Below are positions 34,319-43,582 of a stretch of 64,000 nucleotides of DNA, piece by piece. The translations under genes were made by a program, and so were the position numbers. Where the stretch lies: assembly GCF_900105805.1 (NCBI RefSeq), contig NZ_LT629788.1, positions 2,790,001 through 2,854,000 of the forward strand, in the 5' to 3' direction. Position 1 is the stretch's first letter; each line of letters opens with the position of its first letter. Source of the DNA: Pseudomonas moraviensis (GTDB taxonomy: Bacteria; Pseudomonadota; Gammaproteobacteria; Pseudomonadales; Pseudomonadaceae). The notes under the pieces were generated by a model, which did no database searches, was not told where the DNA came from, and was given only the letters and a program-made list of their open reading frames with translations.

Positions 34319-35509
34319 ATGACCGACGCCACCCACGCCCGCCTGCGCCCGCTGGCCGATACTTCGCCTTCCGCCATCGTCGCCGGTTTCATCGCAATGA
34401 TGACCGGCTACACCAGTTCGCTGGTGCTGATGTTCCAGGCCGGGCAAGCGGCCGGGCTGAGCAGCGGGCAGATTTCCTCCTGGATCTGGGCGATCTCGAT
34501 CGGCATGGCGGTGTGCTCGATCGGCCTGTCGCTGCGCTATCGCACACCGATCACCATCGCCTGGTCGACCCCCGGCGCGGCGTTGCTGATTACCAGCCTG
34601 GGCGGTGTCAGCTACGGCGAGGCGATCGGCGCCTACATTACCTGCGCGGTACTGGTGACGATTTGCGGCCTGACCGGCAGCTTCGAACGGCTGGTGAAAA
34701 AGATCCCGGCTTCCCTGGCGGCGGCATTGCTCGCCGGGATTCTGTTCAAGATCGGCAGCGAAATCTTTGTCGCCGCGCAACACCGCACCGGGCTGGTGCT
34801 GGGGATGTTCTTCACCTATCTGCTGGTCAAACGCCTGTCGCCGCGTTATGCCGTGCTCGCTGCGCTGCTGATCGGCACCGCGCTGTCGGGCTTCATGGGG
34901 CTGCTGGATTTCAGCGGCTTTCATCTGGAAGTGGCGACGCCGGTGTGGACCACGCCGCATCTCTCTCTGGCGGCGACCATCAGCATCGGCATTCCGCTGT
35001 TCGTGGTGGCGATGACCTCGCAGAACATGCCCGGCATCGCGGTGCTGCGTGCCGATGGCTATAACGTCCCGGCCTCGCCATTGATCACCACCACCGGCAT
35101 CGCCTCGTTGTTACTGGCGCCGTTCGGCTCCCACGGCATCAACCTCGCGGCGATCAGCGCGGCGATCTGCACTGGCCCGCATGCCCACGAAGACCGCAAC
35201 AAGCGCTACACCGCCGCGGTGTGGTGCGGGGTGTTCTACGGGATCGCCGGGGTGTTCGGCGCCACATTGGCGGCCCTGTTTGCCGCATTGCCGAAAGAAC
35301 TGGTGCTGTCGATTGCCGCACTGGCGCTGTTCGGCTCGATCATCAATGGTTTGAGCATCGCCATGAGCGAGGCGAAGGAACGGGAAGCTGCACTGATCAC
35401 CTTTATGGTCACCTCGTCGGGGCTGACGCTGTTTTCCATTGGCTCGGCGTTTTGGGGGATTGTGGCGGGGGTGGTGACCTTGCTTATCCTGAACTGGCGC
35501 AAAGCTTAA
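34319..35509 (+). CDS. BenE-family membrane transporter
   Basis: 396 residues, 11 to 12 hydrophobic helices. Family motifs include SSLVLMFQAGQAAGLS, TPGAALLITSLGG and MTSQNMPGIAVLRADGYN. BenE proteins are proton symporters, named for benzoate uptake. No benzoate genes are nearby; the setting beside guaD, xdh and a GntR regulator makes a purine or other heterocyclic substrate possible, but this is inference. The ATG at 34319 matches the family start (LRPLADTSPSAIVAGFIA); AAGGA lies about 11 bases upstream. The frame from 34055 runs through a REPIN and is not coding. Confidence 0.88.
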   Translation: MTDATHARLRPLADTSPSAIVAGFIAMMTGYTSSLVLMFQAGQAAGLSSGQISSWIWAISIGMAVCSIGLSLRYRTPITIAWSTPGAALLITSLGGVSYGEAIGAYITCAVLVTICGLTGSFERLVKKIPASLAAALLAGILFKIGSEIFVAAQHRTGLVLGMFFTYLLVKRLSPRYAVLAALLIGTALSGFMGLLDFSGFHLEVATPVWTTPHLSLAATISIGIPLFVVAMTSQNMPGIAVLRADGYNVPASPLITTTGIASLLLAPFGSHGINLAAISAAICTGPHAHEDRNKRYTAAVWCGVFYGIAGVFGATLAALFAALPKELVLSIAALALFGSIINGLSIAMSEAKEREAALITFMVTSSGLTLFSIGSAFWGIVAGVVTLLILNWRKA

Positions 35510-35650
35510 GGCTGCCCTCTCCCGGAGGGAGAGGGAACTGACCTTGGTGTTTGGAAGAGGTGCGCCACATGAGGTACCGAGTCGAACTCACATCTTGAAA
35601 AGCCCACAAATCGGCTCCCTCTCCCTCGGGAGAGGGCTGGGGTGAGGGGC
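35510..35650. repeat. Inverted repeat of the CCCTCACCC/GGGAGAGGG family (copy 2 of 3)
   Basis: CTGCCCTCTCCCGGAGGGAG at the left and TCCCTCTCCCTCGGGAGAGG plus GCTGGGGTGAGGGGC at the right. The left outer arm is shortened here. It lies in the convergent gap between the transporter gene and yggL. Confidence 0.8.
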
Positions 35651-35692
35651 AAATCCACCACCAAATCCAAGTCGAACACCCAAACCCCAGAC

Positions 35693-35727
35693 GAAAAAAA
35701 ACGGCGACCCGAAGGTCGCCGTTTTTT
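35693..35727. terminator. Bidirectional terminator between the transporter gene and yggL
   Basis: CGGCGACC, loop CGAA, GGTCGCCG (35702-35721) with A-run before and TTTTTT after. It ends just outside the yggL stop codon. Confidence 0.88.
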
Positions 35728-35732
35728 CAGTA

Positions 35733-36077
35733 TCACTTCGCCGCGTTGATCGGCTTTTCCGGATACCACACGTCCAGCAGCGGGCTGACTTCGTACTTGG
35801 TCAGCTCGGAGCGGTTTTTCAGCCAGGCTTCAACGGCAGCGCGCTGCTCTTCGTTGACCGAGCCACGCTTCTGCAGGCATACCAGACCGAAGTCGTCGCC
35901 GCCAACATAACCCAGACCGTTGGCTTCCATGGCTTCTTTGATGAATGCTTCGAGGAAAGCGTCAATGGCTTCTTCGGACAAGTCTTCTTTGAAGTCCAGG
36001 TTGAGTTCGAAACCCAGCTCTTGAAATTCATCAACGCACAGTTTTTTGCGCAGACGCTGGGAACGGTTAGTCGCCAT
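35733..36077 (-). CDS. yggL: YggL family 50S-ribosome-associated protein
   Basis: 114 residues from the ATG at 36077 (GAGG upstream; the longer frame is not coding). The family start NRSQRLRKKLCVDEFQELGF and the body FELNLDFKEDLSEEAIDAFL identify the DUF469/YggL family. E. coli YggL associates with the 50S subunit and may influence ribosome assembly. It is divergent from dacB. Confidence 0.93.
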   Translation of the reverse strand: MATNRSQRLRKKLCVDEFQELGFELNLDFKEDLSEEAIDAFLEAFIKEAMEANGLGYVGGDDFGLVCLQKRGSVNEEQRAAVEAWLKNRSELTKYEVSPLLDVWYPEKPINAAK

Positions 36078-36311
36078 TGGAACAATCCTCTTAAGTAATA
36101 ACGGCCGGCACTTTACCAGTTTAAGCCGGCGATTGCCCGACTCTCTGGCCGCTGCGGCCGACCGCCTGTAAAAAAATAACCCCTTGGCCGGCCCTGACAC
36201 GGCACAAGCTGTTACAGCTTGGGGCATAATGCCGACACTTTCATGACCACTGAGGGCCTTTTCATCCATGTCCTCGTCTTTTTCCCCCTCTTCAGCAGGG
36301 TTTTATTGCAT

Positions 36312-37772
36312 ATGATCAAATCGTTGCGTCCACTGTTTCTCGCTGGCCTTTTTCTGCCTTTGGCCCTGCCCGTTTCCGCTGCCACCATCAACACTTCCCT
36401 CACCCCGAACGTCGAAAAAGCCCTCAAGGCCAGCAAGCTGCAGCCTACCGCGCTGTCGCTGGTGATGGTGCCGCTCGACGGTCCGGGCACGCCGACCGTG
36501 TTCAACGCCGATGTGTCGGTCAACCCGGCCTCGACGATGAAACTGGTCACCACCTATGCGGCGCTGGAAATGCTCGGCCCCAACCACCAGTGGAAAACCG
36601 AGTTCTACACCGATGGCGACCTCAGCGGCGGCATTCTCAACGGCAATCTCTACCTCAAGGGTGGCGGTGACCCGAAGCTGAACATGGAGAAACTCTGGCT
36701 GCTGATGCGCGACCTGCGCGCCAACGGCGTCACACAGATCACCGGCGACCTGATCCTCGACCGCAACTTCTTCGTGCAGCCGCAATTGCCGGAATTCAAC
36801 GATGACGGCAACGACGACAACAAGCCGTTCCTGGTCAAGCCCGACTCGTTGCTGGTCAACCTGAAAGCCCTGCGCTTCGTTGCACGCAATGACGGTGGCC
36901 GCGTGTTGATTTCGGTGGAACCGCCGATTGCCAGCATTCGTATCGAAAACACCGTCAAGGCGCTGCCCTCCAAGCAATGCACCGGCGGCGTGCGCTACAA
37001 CCCGGTGCCGCAGGCCGATGGCAGCGTGACCGTGACAGTCGGCGGCCAGTTGGGCGAAGGCTGCAGTTCGCAGACCTACCTGTCGCTGCTCGACCACGCC
37101 ACCTACACCGCCGGCGCCGTGCGCGCGATCTGGAAGGAGCTGGGTGGCAGCATCCAGGGCAAGGATCGTCTGGCGCCGACGCCGAGCAGCGCCAAGTTGC
37201 TCGCCCGCGCTTACTCGCCGGATCTGGCCGAGATCATCCGCGACATCAACAAATACAGTAACAACACCATGGCTCAGCAGCTGTTCCTCAGCCTTGGCCA
37301 GCGTTTCCGCAACGACGCCGACGGTGATGACGCCCGGGCGGCGCAGCGCGTGGTCCGTCAATGGCTGGCGAAGAAAGGCATCACCGCGCCGCATCTGGTG
37401 ATGGAGAACGGCTCTGGTCTGTCGCGGGCCGAGCGAGTCAGCGCGCGGGAGATGGCCAATATGCTGCAGGCCGCCTGGCACAGCCCGTACGCCGCCGAAT
37501 ACATCAGCTCGCTGCCGATTGCCGGTACCGACGGCACCATGCGCAAACGTCTGAAAACCACGGCGATGCGCGGCGAAGCCCACGTCAAGACCGGTACTCT
37601 GAACACCGTGCGCGCAATCGCCGGTTTCAGCCGTGACGTCAACGGCAACACTTGGGCAGTGGTTGCGATCCTCAACGACAAGGCCCCGTTTGGCGCCTCG
37701 TCGGTGCTCGATCAGGTGCTGCTGGATCTGTACAAACAGCCGAAACTGCCGCAGACCGCTTCGGTCCTCTGA
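36312..37772 (+). CDS. dacB: D-alanyl-D-alanine carboxypeptidase/endopeptidase (PBP4 type)
   Basis: 486 residues. A signal peptide (LRPLFLAGLFLPLALPVSA, cut near residue 23) leads to a class C low-molecular-mass penicillin-binding protein: STMK with catalytic S74 and K77, SNN at about 315 (YSNNTMAQQ), and KTG at about 422 (HVKTGTLNT). It trims peptidoglycan cross-links and terminal D-Ala in the periplasm. The start at 36312 gives a proper signal peptide; the frame opens earlier at 36219. Confidence 0.95.
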   Translation: MIKSLRPLFLAGLFLPLALPVSAATINTSLTPNVEKALKASKLQPTALSLVMVPLDGPGTPTVFNADVSVNPASTMKLVTTYAALEMLGPNHQWKTEFYTDGDLSGGILNGNLYLKGGGDPKLNMEKLWLLMRDLRANGVTQITGDLILDRNFFVQPQLPEFNDDGNDDNKPFLVKPDSLLVNLKALRFVARNDGGRVLISVEPPIASIRIENTVKALPSKQCTGGVRYNPVPQADGSVTVTVGGQLGEGCSSQTYLSLLDHATYTAGAVRAIWKELGGSIQGKDRLAPTPSSAKLLARAYSPDLAEIIRDINKYSNNTMAQQLFLSLGQRFRNDADGDDARAAQRVVRQWLAKKGITAPHLVMENGSGLSRAERVSAREMANMLQAAWHSPYAAEYISSLPIAGTDGTMRKRLKTTAMRGEAHVKTGTLNTVRAIAGFSRDVNGNTWAVVAILNDKAPFGASSVLDQVLLDLYKQPKLPQTASVL

Positions 37773-37784
37773 CCGACGCTGAAA

Positions 37785-37881
37785 CCCCTGTAGGATTGAG
37801 CCTGCTCGCGATAGCGGTGTATCAGACGCTGACATGTGTCTGGACGGACGCTATCGCGAGCAGGCTCACTCCTACAAGGGA
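37785..37881. repeat. REPIN, GAGTGAGCCTGCTCGCGAT type (diverged)
   Basis: CTGTAGGATTGAGCCTGCTC (one substitution) and inverse ATCGCGAGCAGGCTCACTCC, about 40 bases apart, between the convergent dacB and cyclase genes. Confidence 0.88.
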
Positions 37882-37894
37882 TCGATGTGACGGC

Positions 37895-40279
37895 TCAGGT
37901 CATTTCCCGCTCAACCCGATCCCGGCCATTCTGCTTGGCCGCATAAACCCCTGAGTCCGCACGCAGCAGCAACGCATCCGCGCCCTCCCCCGGGCGCCAG
38001 CTGGCGATGCCGAAACTGGCGGTGACCACGCCAACCACGTCCACCGGCGTACTGCGCAGGCCTTCCCACAATTCCATTGCCAGCATGTACGCGTGCTCGC
38101 CGTCGATGTCCGGGCACAGCACCATGAACTCTTCGCCGCCCAAGCGGCAGAACACATCGGTGCGGCGCAGGCGATGGCCAATGCGCTCGCACACCGCTTG
38201 CAGCACCCGATCGCCGACGGCGTGGCCGTAATGATCGTTGATGCGTTTGAAGTGGTCGATGTCGAGCATGATCACCGACAACTCGCCGCCGCCTCGCTCG
38301 ACCCGGGCCATTTCCGTGGTCAGGCGCTCCTGGAAATAGCGGCGGTTGTGAATGCCGGTCAGCGAATCGGTGATCGACAACGCACGCAGTTCTTCTTCCA
38401 CGCGCTTGAGGTCGGAAATGTCCGAGATGTAGCCGTGCCACAGCACCCCGCCACCCGGTAGCTCCTCCGGTGTCGCCTCGCCGCGCACCCAGCGCAGGCC
38501 GCGCTCAGGCAGTTGCACGCGGTATTCCTCGCGCCACGGGCTGAGATTCTCCGCCGATTCGCGGATCGATGAGCGCACGCGAATCGCGTCCTGCGGGTGG
38601 ATGCGGCTAAAGATCGCCTCGGAGTCGAGCAGCAGGACATCCGGCTCCAGTTCATAGATCTCGCGGATGCCATCGCTGGCGTAGATCACACTGAAGCGCC
38701 CATCGAATTCCATCTTGAATTGGTAGATGCCACCGGGAACATGGGCGCTGAGCTTCTTCAGCAACGTGTCGCGTGCTGCCAGCACTTCGTGCACGCGCTT
38801 GCGCTCGGTGATGTCGATACAGATTGCCAGATGGCCGACCCACAAGCCCTGCTCGTCGAGCACCGGGGTGGCGAGCATGTTGACCGGCAGATGACTGCCA
38901 TCGCTGCGCACCAGCGTCCATTCGCGTGCTTCATGACCGCCGACTTCGCCGCCCTCGACCAGCATCGCGTGGCAGGTCGGAATGCTTTTGCCGTAGCGCG
39001 CGCTCAGCTCCGCCGAACGCGCCGCCAGCTCTCGGGGCAAATGCAGGTTCTCCAGGGTCATGCGCCCGACCACTTCGGCGCTGCTGTAGCCGAGCATCTG
39101 TTCAGCGCCGGGGTTGAAGGTGTTGATCACTCCGCGCAGATCGGTGGCGATGATCGCGACCTGGGTGGCGGCATTCAGCACGCCGCGCAACTGCCCATGG
39201 GTGCCGCGCAGTTCCTGCTCGCGCTCATGCAATTCCTGGGTGCGCACCTCGACCAGACGCACCGCGCGCTGACGCTGGCTGACCAGCACGTATAGCAAGG
39301 CACTGAGCAGCGCGCTGAGCAAGCCGCCCAGAATGATCACACTGCCCACCGAAGAATGGTTGGCCTGCATGAACGCGTAGCTTGGCAGGATATCGACCTG
39401 ATAGTCGTGATCGGCCATGCGCAGCAAACGCGTCGCCGCCAGATCGCCGGGCACCGCCTCGTTGGTCGATTCGAACAGTTCCTCATGTTGATCAGGGGTC
39501 GACAGATCCAGAATGCGCACCGACAGGTAATCGTGCAGGGCATCGGGCAGACCGTCGGCAAGCAACTGGCGCATGCTGATCACCGCCATCACATAGCCGA
39601 ATGGCTGTGACTCGCCTGATCGATTGACCGGCGCCAGCAACAACACCCCACGCGCATAGGCCGGCTCGATCCCGACCAGGTGCATCGGTTGCGACACGAC
39701 CAGGTTGCCGAGACGGTCGGCGCGTTCAAGGGTTTCACGGCGCAAGGGTTGGGCGAGCAAGTCGTAGCCCAGCGGCGGCGCCAGTCGACTCTGAGTCTGT
39801 GTGTACAGCACCGGCACGTATGCGTCGCGTGGTGCTGCCAGCTGCAGATCACCCTTGGCGTCCAGCTCGCGGATGGTGAAATTGCTCAGGCCTTCGTCAC
39901 GCACACGCTGTTCGAACGCCTCCCGCTCAGCGCCGCTGATTTTCGGTGCGTAGGTATAGGCTTGGGTGCGCAGTAATAAAGGTCGGGAGTAACCGTCGAA
40001 TTCGGCGCGGGACACCGATTCGGAGTTGGTGAAGAACCGGCGCAGGCCGTCGAGACGTTGCTCCTGGTCCTGAAAGCGTTCGGCGATGCGGCTGTAGCGT
40101 TCGTTGGCCAGCAGTTGAAAGCGCTGACGCGATTGTTGCTGGAACTGATTGTGGGTGCCCCAGGCAAGCAACCCGGTGAGAATCCCGCCGGCAAGCAATA
40201 CCAGCAAAGCGACCAGCCAGGCTGAGACGTCTTCGCTGATAAAACCGAGAATTTTCGGGCGCACGGGGTGCAACGGCAT
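37895..40279 (-). CDS. Diguanylate cyclase with CHASE and two PAS domains
   Basis: 794 residues from the ATG at 40279 (a GTG two codons earlier is possible). Order: membrane helix (about 19-41), periplasmic CHASE domain (about 72-280, with the YAPKISGAEREAFE signature), second helix (about 311-334), PAS 1 (about 365-485), PAS 2 (about 500-620) and GGDEF (about 630-790). The active site is GGEEF, so it should make cyclic di-GMP. An RxxD inhibitory site (RRTD) lies five residues before GGEEF. No EAL domain. It is an isolated gene between dacB and rlmL; the signal sensed by CHASE is unknown. Confidence 0.94.
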   Translation of the reverse strand: MPLHPVRPKILGFISEDVSAWLVALLVLLAGGILTGLLAWGTHNQFQQQSRQRFQLLANERYSRIAERFQDQEQRLDGLRRFFTNSESVSRAEFDGYSRPLLLRTQAYTYAPKISGAEREAFEQRVRDEGLSNFTIRELDAKGDLQLAAPRDAYVPVLYTQTQSRLAPPLGYDLLAQPLRRETLERADRLGNLVVSQPMHLVGIEPAYARGVLLLAPVNRSGESQPFGYVMAVISMRQLLADGLPDALHDYLSVRILDLSTPDQHEELFESTNEAVPGDLAATRLLRMADHDYQVDILPSYAFMQANHSSVGSVIILGGLLSALLSALLYVLVSQRQRAVRLVEVRTQELHEREQELRGTHGQLRGVLNAATQVAIIATDLRGVINTFNPGAEQMLGYSSAEVVGRMTLENLHLPRELAARSAELSARYGKSIPTCHAMLVEGGEVGGHEAREWTLVRSDGSHLPVNMLATPVLDEQGLWVGHLAICIDITERKRVHEVLAARDTLLKKLSAHVPGGIYQFKMEFDGRFSVIYASDGIREIYELEPDVLLLDSEAIFSRIHPQDAIRVRSSIRESAENLSPWREEYRVQLPERGLRWVRGEATPEELPGGGVLWHGYISDISDLKRVEEELRALSITDSLTGIHNRRYFQERLTTEMARVERGGGELSVIMLDIDHFKRINDHYGHAVGDRVLQAVCERIGHRLRRTDVFCRLGGEEFMVLCPDIDGEHAYMLAMELWEGLRSTPVDVVGVVTASFGIASWRPGEGADALLLRADSGVYAAKQNGRDRVEREMT

Positions 40280-40370
40280 AAGCACAACTCACTACGCCAG
40301 ATTCCCGGGAAAAACCCCATTGGCGGTGTGTGAGTTATAGCTATTAGCCACTAATTTAGCCAGCACCGCA

Positions 40371-40410
40371 GGATCCACGGAGCCTTTAAAAATCAAGGCT
40401 CTGTGGATCC
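40371..40410. repeat. Sixteen-base inverted repeat between the cyclase gene and rlmL
   Basis: GGATCCACGGAGCCTT and AAGGCTCTGTGGATCC pair over 16 bases with one mismatch and an eight-base loop. It sits just after the rlmL stop codon and in front of the cyclase gene. There is no terminal T-run, but it may still mark the end of the rlmL transcript. Confidence 0.65.
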
Positions 40411-40424
40411 AATGGGACAAAACG

Positions 40425-42695
40425 TCAACGAGCCGTGATTTTCCAGGCGCGATGGATCTTGGTATTGCGGGCGAAATCCGGATCAATGGTCTGCGCGCTG
40501 ATTTCCTCCACCGCATAGCGCTCGGCGAGGTTCTCTTCCAGCTGGAACTTGCGGAAGTTGTTGGAGAAATACAGCACGCCACCCGGCGCCAGACGCGCCA
40601 TCGCCAGGTCGATCAGCTGCACCTGATCGCGCTGGACGTCGAAGATGCCCTCCATGCGCTTGGAGTTGGAGAACGTTGGCGGGTCGATGAAGATCAGGTC
40701 GTATTCGTCGCGGCTGCTTTCCAGCCAGGCCATTACATCGCCCTGCTCCAGGCGGTTCTTGTCCGAAAAACCGTTCAGCGACAGGTTGCGACGCGCCCAG
40801 TCCAGATAGGTTTTCGACAGATCGACGCTGGTGGTGCTGCGCGCACCGCCCTTGGCCGCGTGCACGCTGGCGGTCGCGGTGTAGCAGAACAGATTGAGAA
40901 AGCGCTTGCCGGCGGCCTCTTTCTGAATGCGCATGCGCATCGGACGGTGATCGAGGAACAGGCCGGTGTCGAGGTAGTCGGTGAGATTGACCAGCAACTT
41001 CACGCCGCCTTCATTGACCTCGACGAACTTGCCCTGGGCGGCCTGACGCTCGTACTGCTTGGTGCCGCTCTGCCGCTCGCGGCGCTTGACCACTACGCGA
41101 TTCTTGTCGACGTTCAACGCCTGCGGAATGGCCGCCAGCGCATCGAACATACGCGCCGAGGCTTTTTCCGGGTCGATGGATTTCGGCGCGGCGTATTCCT
41201 GAACGTGCACCCAGTCGTGGTACAGGTCGATGGCCATCGCGTACTCCGGCATATCGGCATCGTAAACGCGGTAGCAATCGATGCCTTCGCGCTTGACCCA
41301 CTTGCCCATCGCCTTGAGATTCTTTTGCAGACGGTTGGCAAACATCTGCCCGCCTTCGCTCAGGCGCGGTTGCTCGATCACCGGCGCCGGGGCTGGCGTC
41401 GGCTTGATCGGGTTGCCGTTCTTGTTGAACTTGCGTTCCTGCGGCTCGTCCGGGGTCTGGTCGTAGGCCGCTTGCTCGCGCTCGGCCTGACGCTGTTCCG
41501 GGGTGCGCCGCTCGCCAGTGACGAACTGATCCGGCAGGACCTTGATCAGCAACAGCTTGCACGGCAGCGCGCCGTTCCAGAACGAATACTGTTTGTGGCT
41601 GCGAATGCCCATGCGCTTGCCCAGATCCGGCGCGCCGGTGAACACCGCCGCTTCCCAGTTAAGGCAGGCCTGACGCAGACGCTCGCCGAGGTTCTGGTAG
41701 AGATACAGCAGGCTGGCTTCGTCACCGAGACGCTCGCCGTATGGCGGGTTGCAGATCACCAGACCTTTCTGGTTCTGGTCCGGGCGCGGCTCGAACGTCG
41801 CCACTTCTCCCTGATAGATCTTGATCCACTCGCTCAAGCCTGCGCGCTCGACGTTGTTGCGGCCCGGCTGAATCAGTCGCGGATCGGCTTCATAACCCCG
41901 AATCCACAACGGTGGCTTGGCCAGACCGGCAGCGGCGCGCTCGACGGCTTCTTCGTGAAGTTTTTTCCACAGCGCCGGCACGTGGCCGAGCCACGCGGTA
42001 AAGCCCCACTGCTCGCGGCGCAGGTTCGGCGCCATGTCGGCGGCGATCATCCCGGCTTCAACGAGAAACGTACCGACACCGCACATCGGGTCAGCCAGCG
42101 CGCCACCCTCGGCGGCAATACGCGGCCAGCCGGAACGAATCAGAATAGCGGCGGCGAGGTTTTCCTTCAGCGGCGCCGCGCCCTGCTGCAAGCGGTAGCC
42201 GCGCTGGTGCAGGCTGTGGCCGGAGAGGTCGAGGGAGAGAATCGCTTCGCCGCGATCCAGGCGCAGGTGGATGCGCAAGTCCGGGTTGAGTTTGTCGATC
42301 GACGGACGGTCGCCCTGCGGGGTGCGCAGTTTGTCGACGATGGCGTCTTTGACTTTCAGCGCGCCGAAGTGGGTGTTGTCGATGCCCGAGCCGTGGCCGC
42401 TGAATTCGACGGCCAGGGTGCCGTCGCTGAGCATGTGATCCTGCCAGTCGATGTCGAGCACGCCGTGGTAGAGGTCTTCGGCGTCCTTCATCGGGAAACG
42501 CTTGAGCACCAGCAACACACGGTTGGCCAAGCGCGACCAGAGGCACAGGCGGTAGGCGGTTTCCATGGTTGCCATGCCACGCACGGCGGAGGTGTGCTCG
42601 CGCGCTTCTTCAAGGCCAAGCCCGACGGCTTCCTCGATGAGCAGGCCTTCGAGGCCTTTGGGGCAAGTGAGGAAGAGTTCGAAACGATCGGACAT
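40425..42695 (-). CDS. rlmL: Bifunctional 23S rRNA methyltransferase RlmL/RlmK
   Basis: 756 residues. N-terminal THUMP domain (about 45-155), then the m2G2445 methyltransferase with NPPYGERLGDE (about 310). A Pro/Gln-rich linker (about 385-440) follows, and the C-terminal m7G2069 methyltransferase has FLNLFCYTATASVHA and DPPTFSNSKRM near 670. Both use S-adenosylmethionine on 23S rRNA during ribosome assembly. The fused form is usual in gammaproteobacteria. GGAA precedes the start. Confidence 0.96.
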   Translation of the reverse strand: MSDRFELFLTCPKGLEGLLIEEAVGLGLEEAREHTSAVRGMATMETAYRLCLWSRLANRVLLVLKRFPMKDAEDLYHGVLDIDWQDHMLSDGTLAVEFSGHGSGIDNTHFGALKVKDAIVDKLRTPQGDRPSIDKLNPDLRIHLRLDRGEAILSLDLSGHSLHQRGYRLQQGAAPLKENLAAAILIRSGWPRIAAEGGALADPMCGVGTFLVEAGMIAADMAPNLRREQWGFTAWLGHVPALWKKLHEEAVERAAAGLAKPPLWIRGYEADPRLIQPGRNNVERAGLSEWIKIYQGEVATFEPRPDQNQKGLVICNPPYGERLGDEASLLYLYQNLGERLRQACLNWEAAVFTGAPDLGKRMGIRSHKQYSFWNGALPCKLLLIKVLPDQFVTGERRTPEQRQAEREQAAYDQTPDEPQERKFNKNGNPIKPTPAPAPVIEQPRLSEGGQMFANRLQKNLKAMGKWVKREGIDCYRVYDADMPEYAMAIDLYHDWVHVQEYAAPKSIDPEKASARMFDALAAIPQALNVDKNRVVVKRRERQSGTKQYERQAAQGKFVEVNEGGVKLLVNLTDYLDTGLFLDHRPMRMRIQKEAAGKRFLNLFCYTATASVHAAKGGARSTTSVDLSKTYLDWARRNLSLNGFSDKNRLEQGDVMAWLESSRDEYDLIFIDPPTFSNSKRMEGIFDVQRDQVQLIDLAMARLAPGGVLYFSNNFRKFQLEENLAERYAVEEISAQTIDPDFARNTKIHRAWKITAR

Positions 42696-42718
42696 GGTAA
42701 TTCCAGAGCCTTTGGCTA

Positions 42719-43094
42719 GTGGGCCGGCAACGCATTGCCGACCCGGTTTTCAATCAGGCGCTTTTCTGAAAGAGCGCCCGCGTGGCACGAAGGTGTGCCG
42801 TTCCATCCCCGCTGCTCGGGTTAAAAGAGCTTAGATGCCGGGACAGATAAAAAAGTTGGTGAAACAAAAAGACTGAAAGCGACCCTTCGTCGAATAGTAC
42901 CCAAGCGCAAACGTGGGTCATTCTCACTTGAAGATTAACCCGCTGGGTCAGCGGGGCGCCGATCATACCGGGGTTTGCGCAATGATCGTTGAATAAATAC
43001 GCGGTTACTTATCGCCATAGCATCCTTTCCGTTACGTGCTTATGACAAAACGATCATTCCCTCGATGTGACTCATTGGTTAGAACTGAGCACAG
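42719..43094. other. Gene-free stretch upstream of rmf
   Basis: No convincing gene. Several short hairpins can be drawn: 42721-42742 (GCCGGCAACGC ATTGCCGAC), 42757-42778 (GGCGCTTTT with AAAGAGCGCC) and 42940-42956 (CCCGCTG GGT CAGCGGG). The region must contain the promoters of rlmL (minus) and rmf (plus). A small RNA is possible but nothing proves it. Confidence 0.4.
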
Positions 43095-43225
43095 GTTGAC
43101 GTCGCAACGGCGTCAACACCTTGGCTCGCCACGCCGGCAGCGAGCCGAACGATGGCAGGTTTTTTCTGCCAGACCTCAATTGAGGTCAACGCGACACTAC
43201 AGTCAACAAGTGAGGGAAACACCCT
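43095..43225 (+). ncRNA. Structured leader of rmf (candidate rmf RNA motif)
   Basis: Four inverted repeats follow each other: GTTGACG/CGTCAAC (43095-43117), GGCTCGC/GCGAGCC (43123-43148), TGGCAG/CTGCCA with a T-rich loop (43154-43172) and the perfect palindrome GACCTCAATTGAGGTC (43174-43189). The last ends 36 bases before the rmf ATG. A conserved RNA structure upstream of rmf in Pseudomonas (the rmf RNA motif) has been described computationally; this region is the likely example, though I cannot align it. Transcription start is not known, so the last palindrome could also be a DNA operator. Confidence 0.55.
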
Positions 43226-43441
43226 ATGAGAAGACTTAAGCGTGATCCGTTGGAAAGAGCATTTTTGCGCGGATATCAATATGGCGTTGGTGGCAAATCC
43301 CGTGAGCTTTGCCCATTTACTCTACCGTCGGTACGCCAAGCCTGGATCAACGGCTGGCGAGAAGGACGCGGCGACAACTGGGACGGTATGACCGGCACTG
43401 CGGGAATCCACAGACTCAACGAACTTCACGCCGTCGGCTGA
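43226..43441 (+). CDS. rmf: Ribosome modulation factor
   Basis: 71 residues, basic. The family signature RDPLERAFLRGYQYGVGGKS is followed by CPFTLPSVRQAWINGWREGR. Rmf pairs 70S ribosomes into inactive 100S dimers in stationary phase. GAGGG lies nine bases upstream of the ATG. It is preceded by a structured leader and followed by a terminator. Confidence 0.96.
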   Translation: MRRLKRDPLERAFLRGYQYGVGGKSRELCPFTLPSVRQAWINGWREGRGDNWDGMTGTAGIHRLNELHAVG

Positions 43442-43524
43442 CACAGGGCATTTATTCCGACACGACAATCTGAATCTGCACTGAATTAACCACGCACGTC
43501 CCTCCCGGACGGCGGGCTACGGCC

Positions 43525-43550
43525 CAGGGGCTCCTTCGAGGAGCCCTTTT
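43525..43550 (+). terminator. Intrinsic terminator of rmf
   Basis: GGGGCTCC, loop TTCGA, GGAGCCC then TTTTT. The stem is 7 to 8 pairs. Confidence 0.85.
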
Positions 43551-43582
43551 TATTGCCTGAAGATTTTGTGCCGCACACAGAA

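Noticed and set aside
42719..43094. Small protein genes between rlmL and rmf
   Set aside because: The open frames there lack ribosome-binding sites and known patterns, and overlap predicted leader structures.
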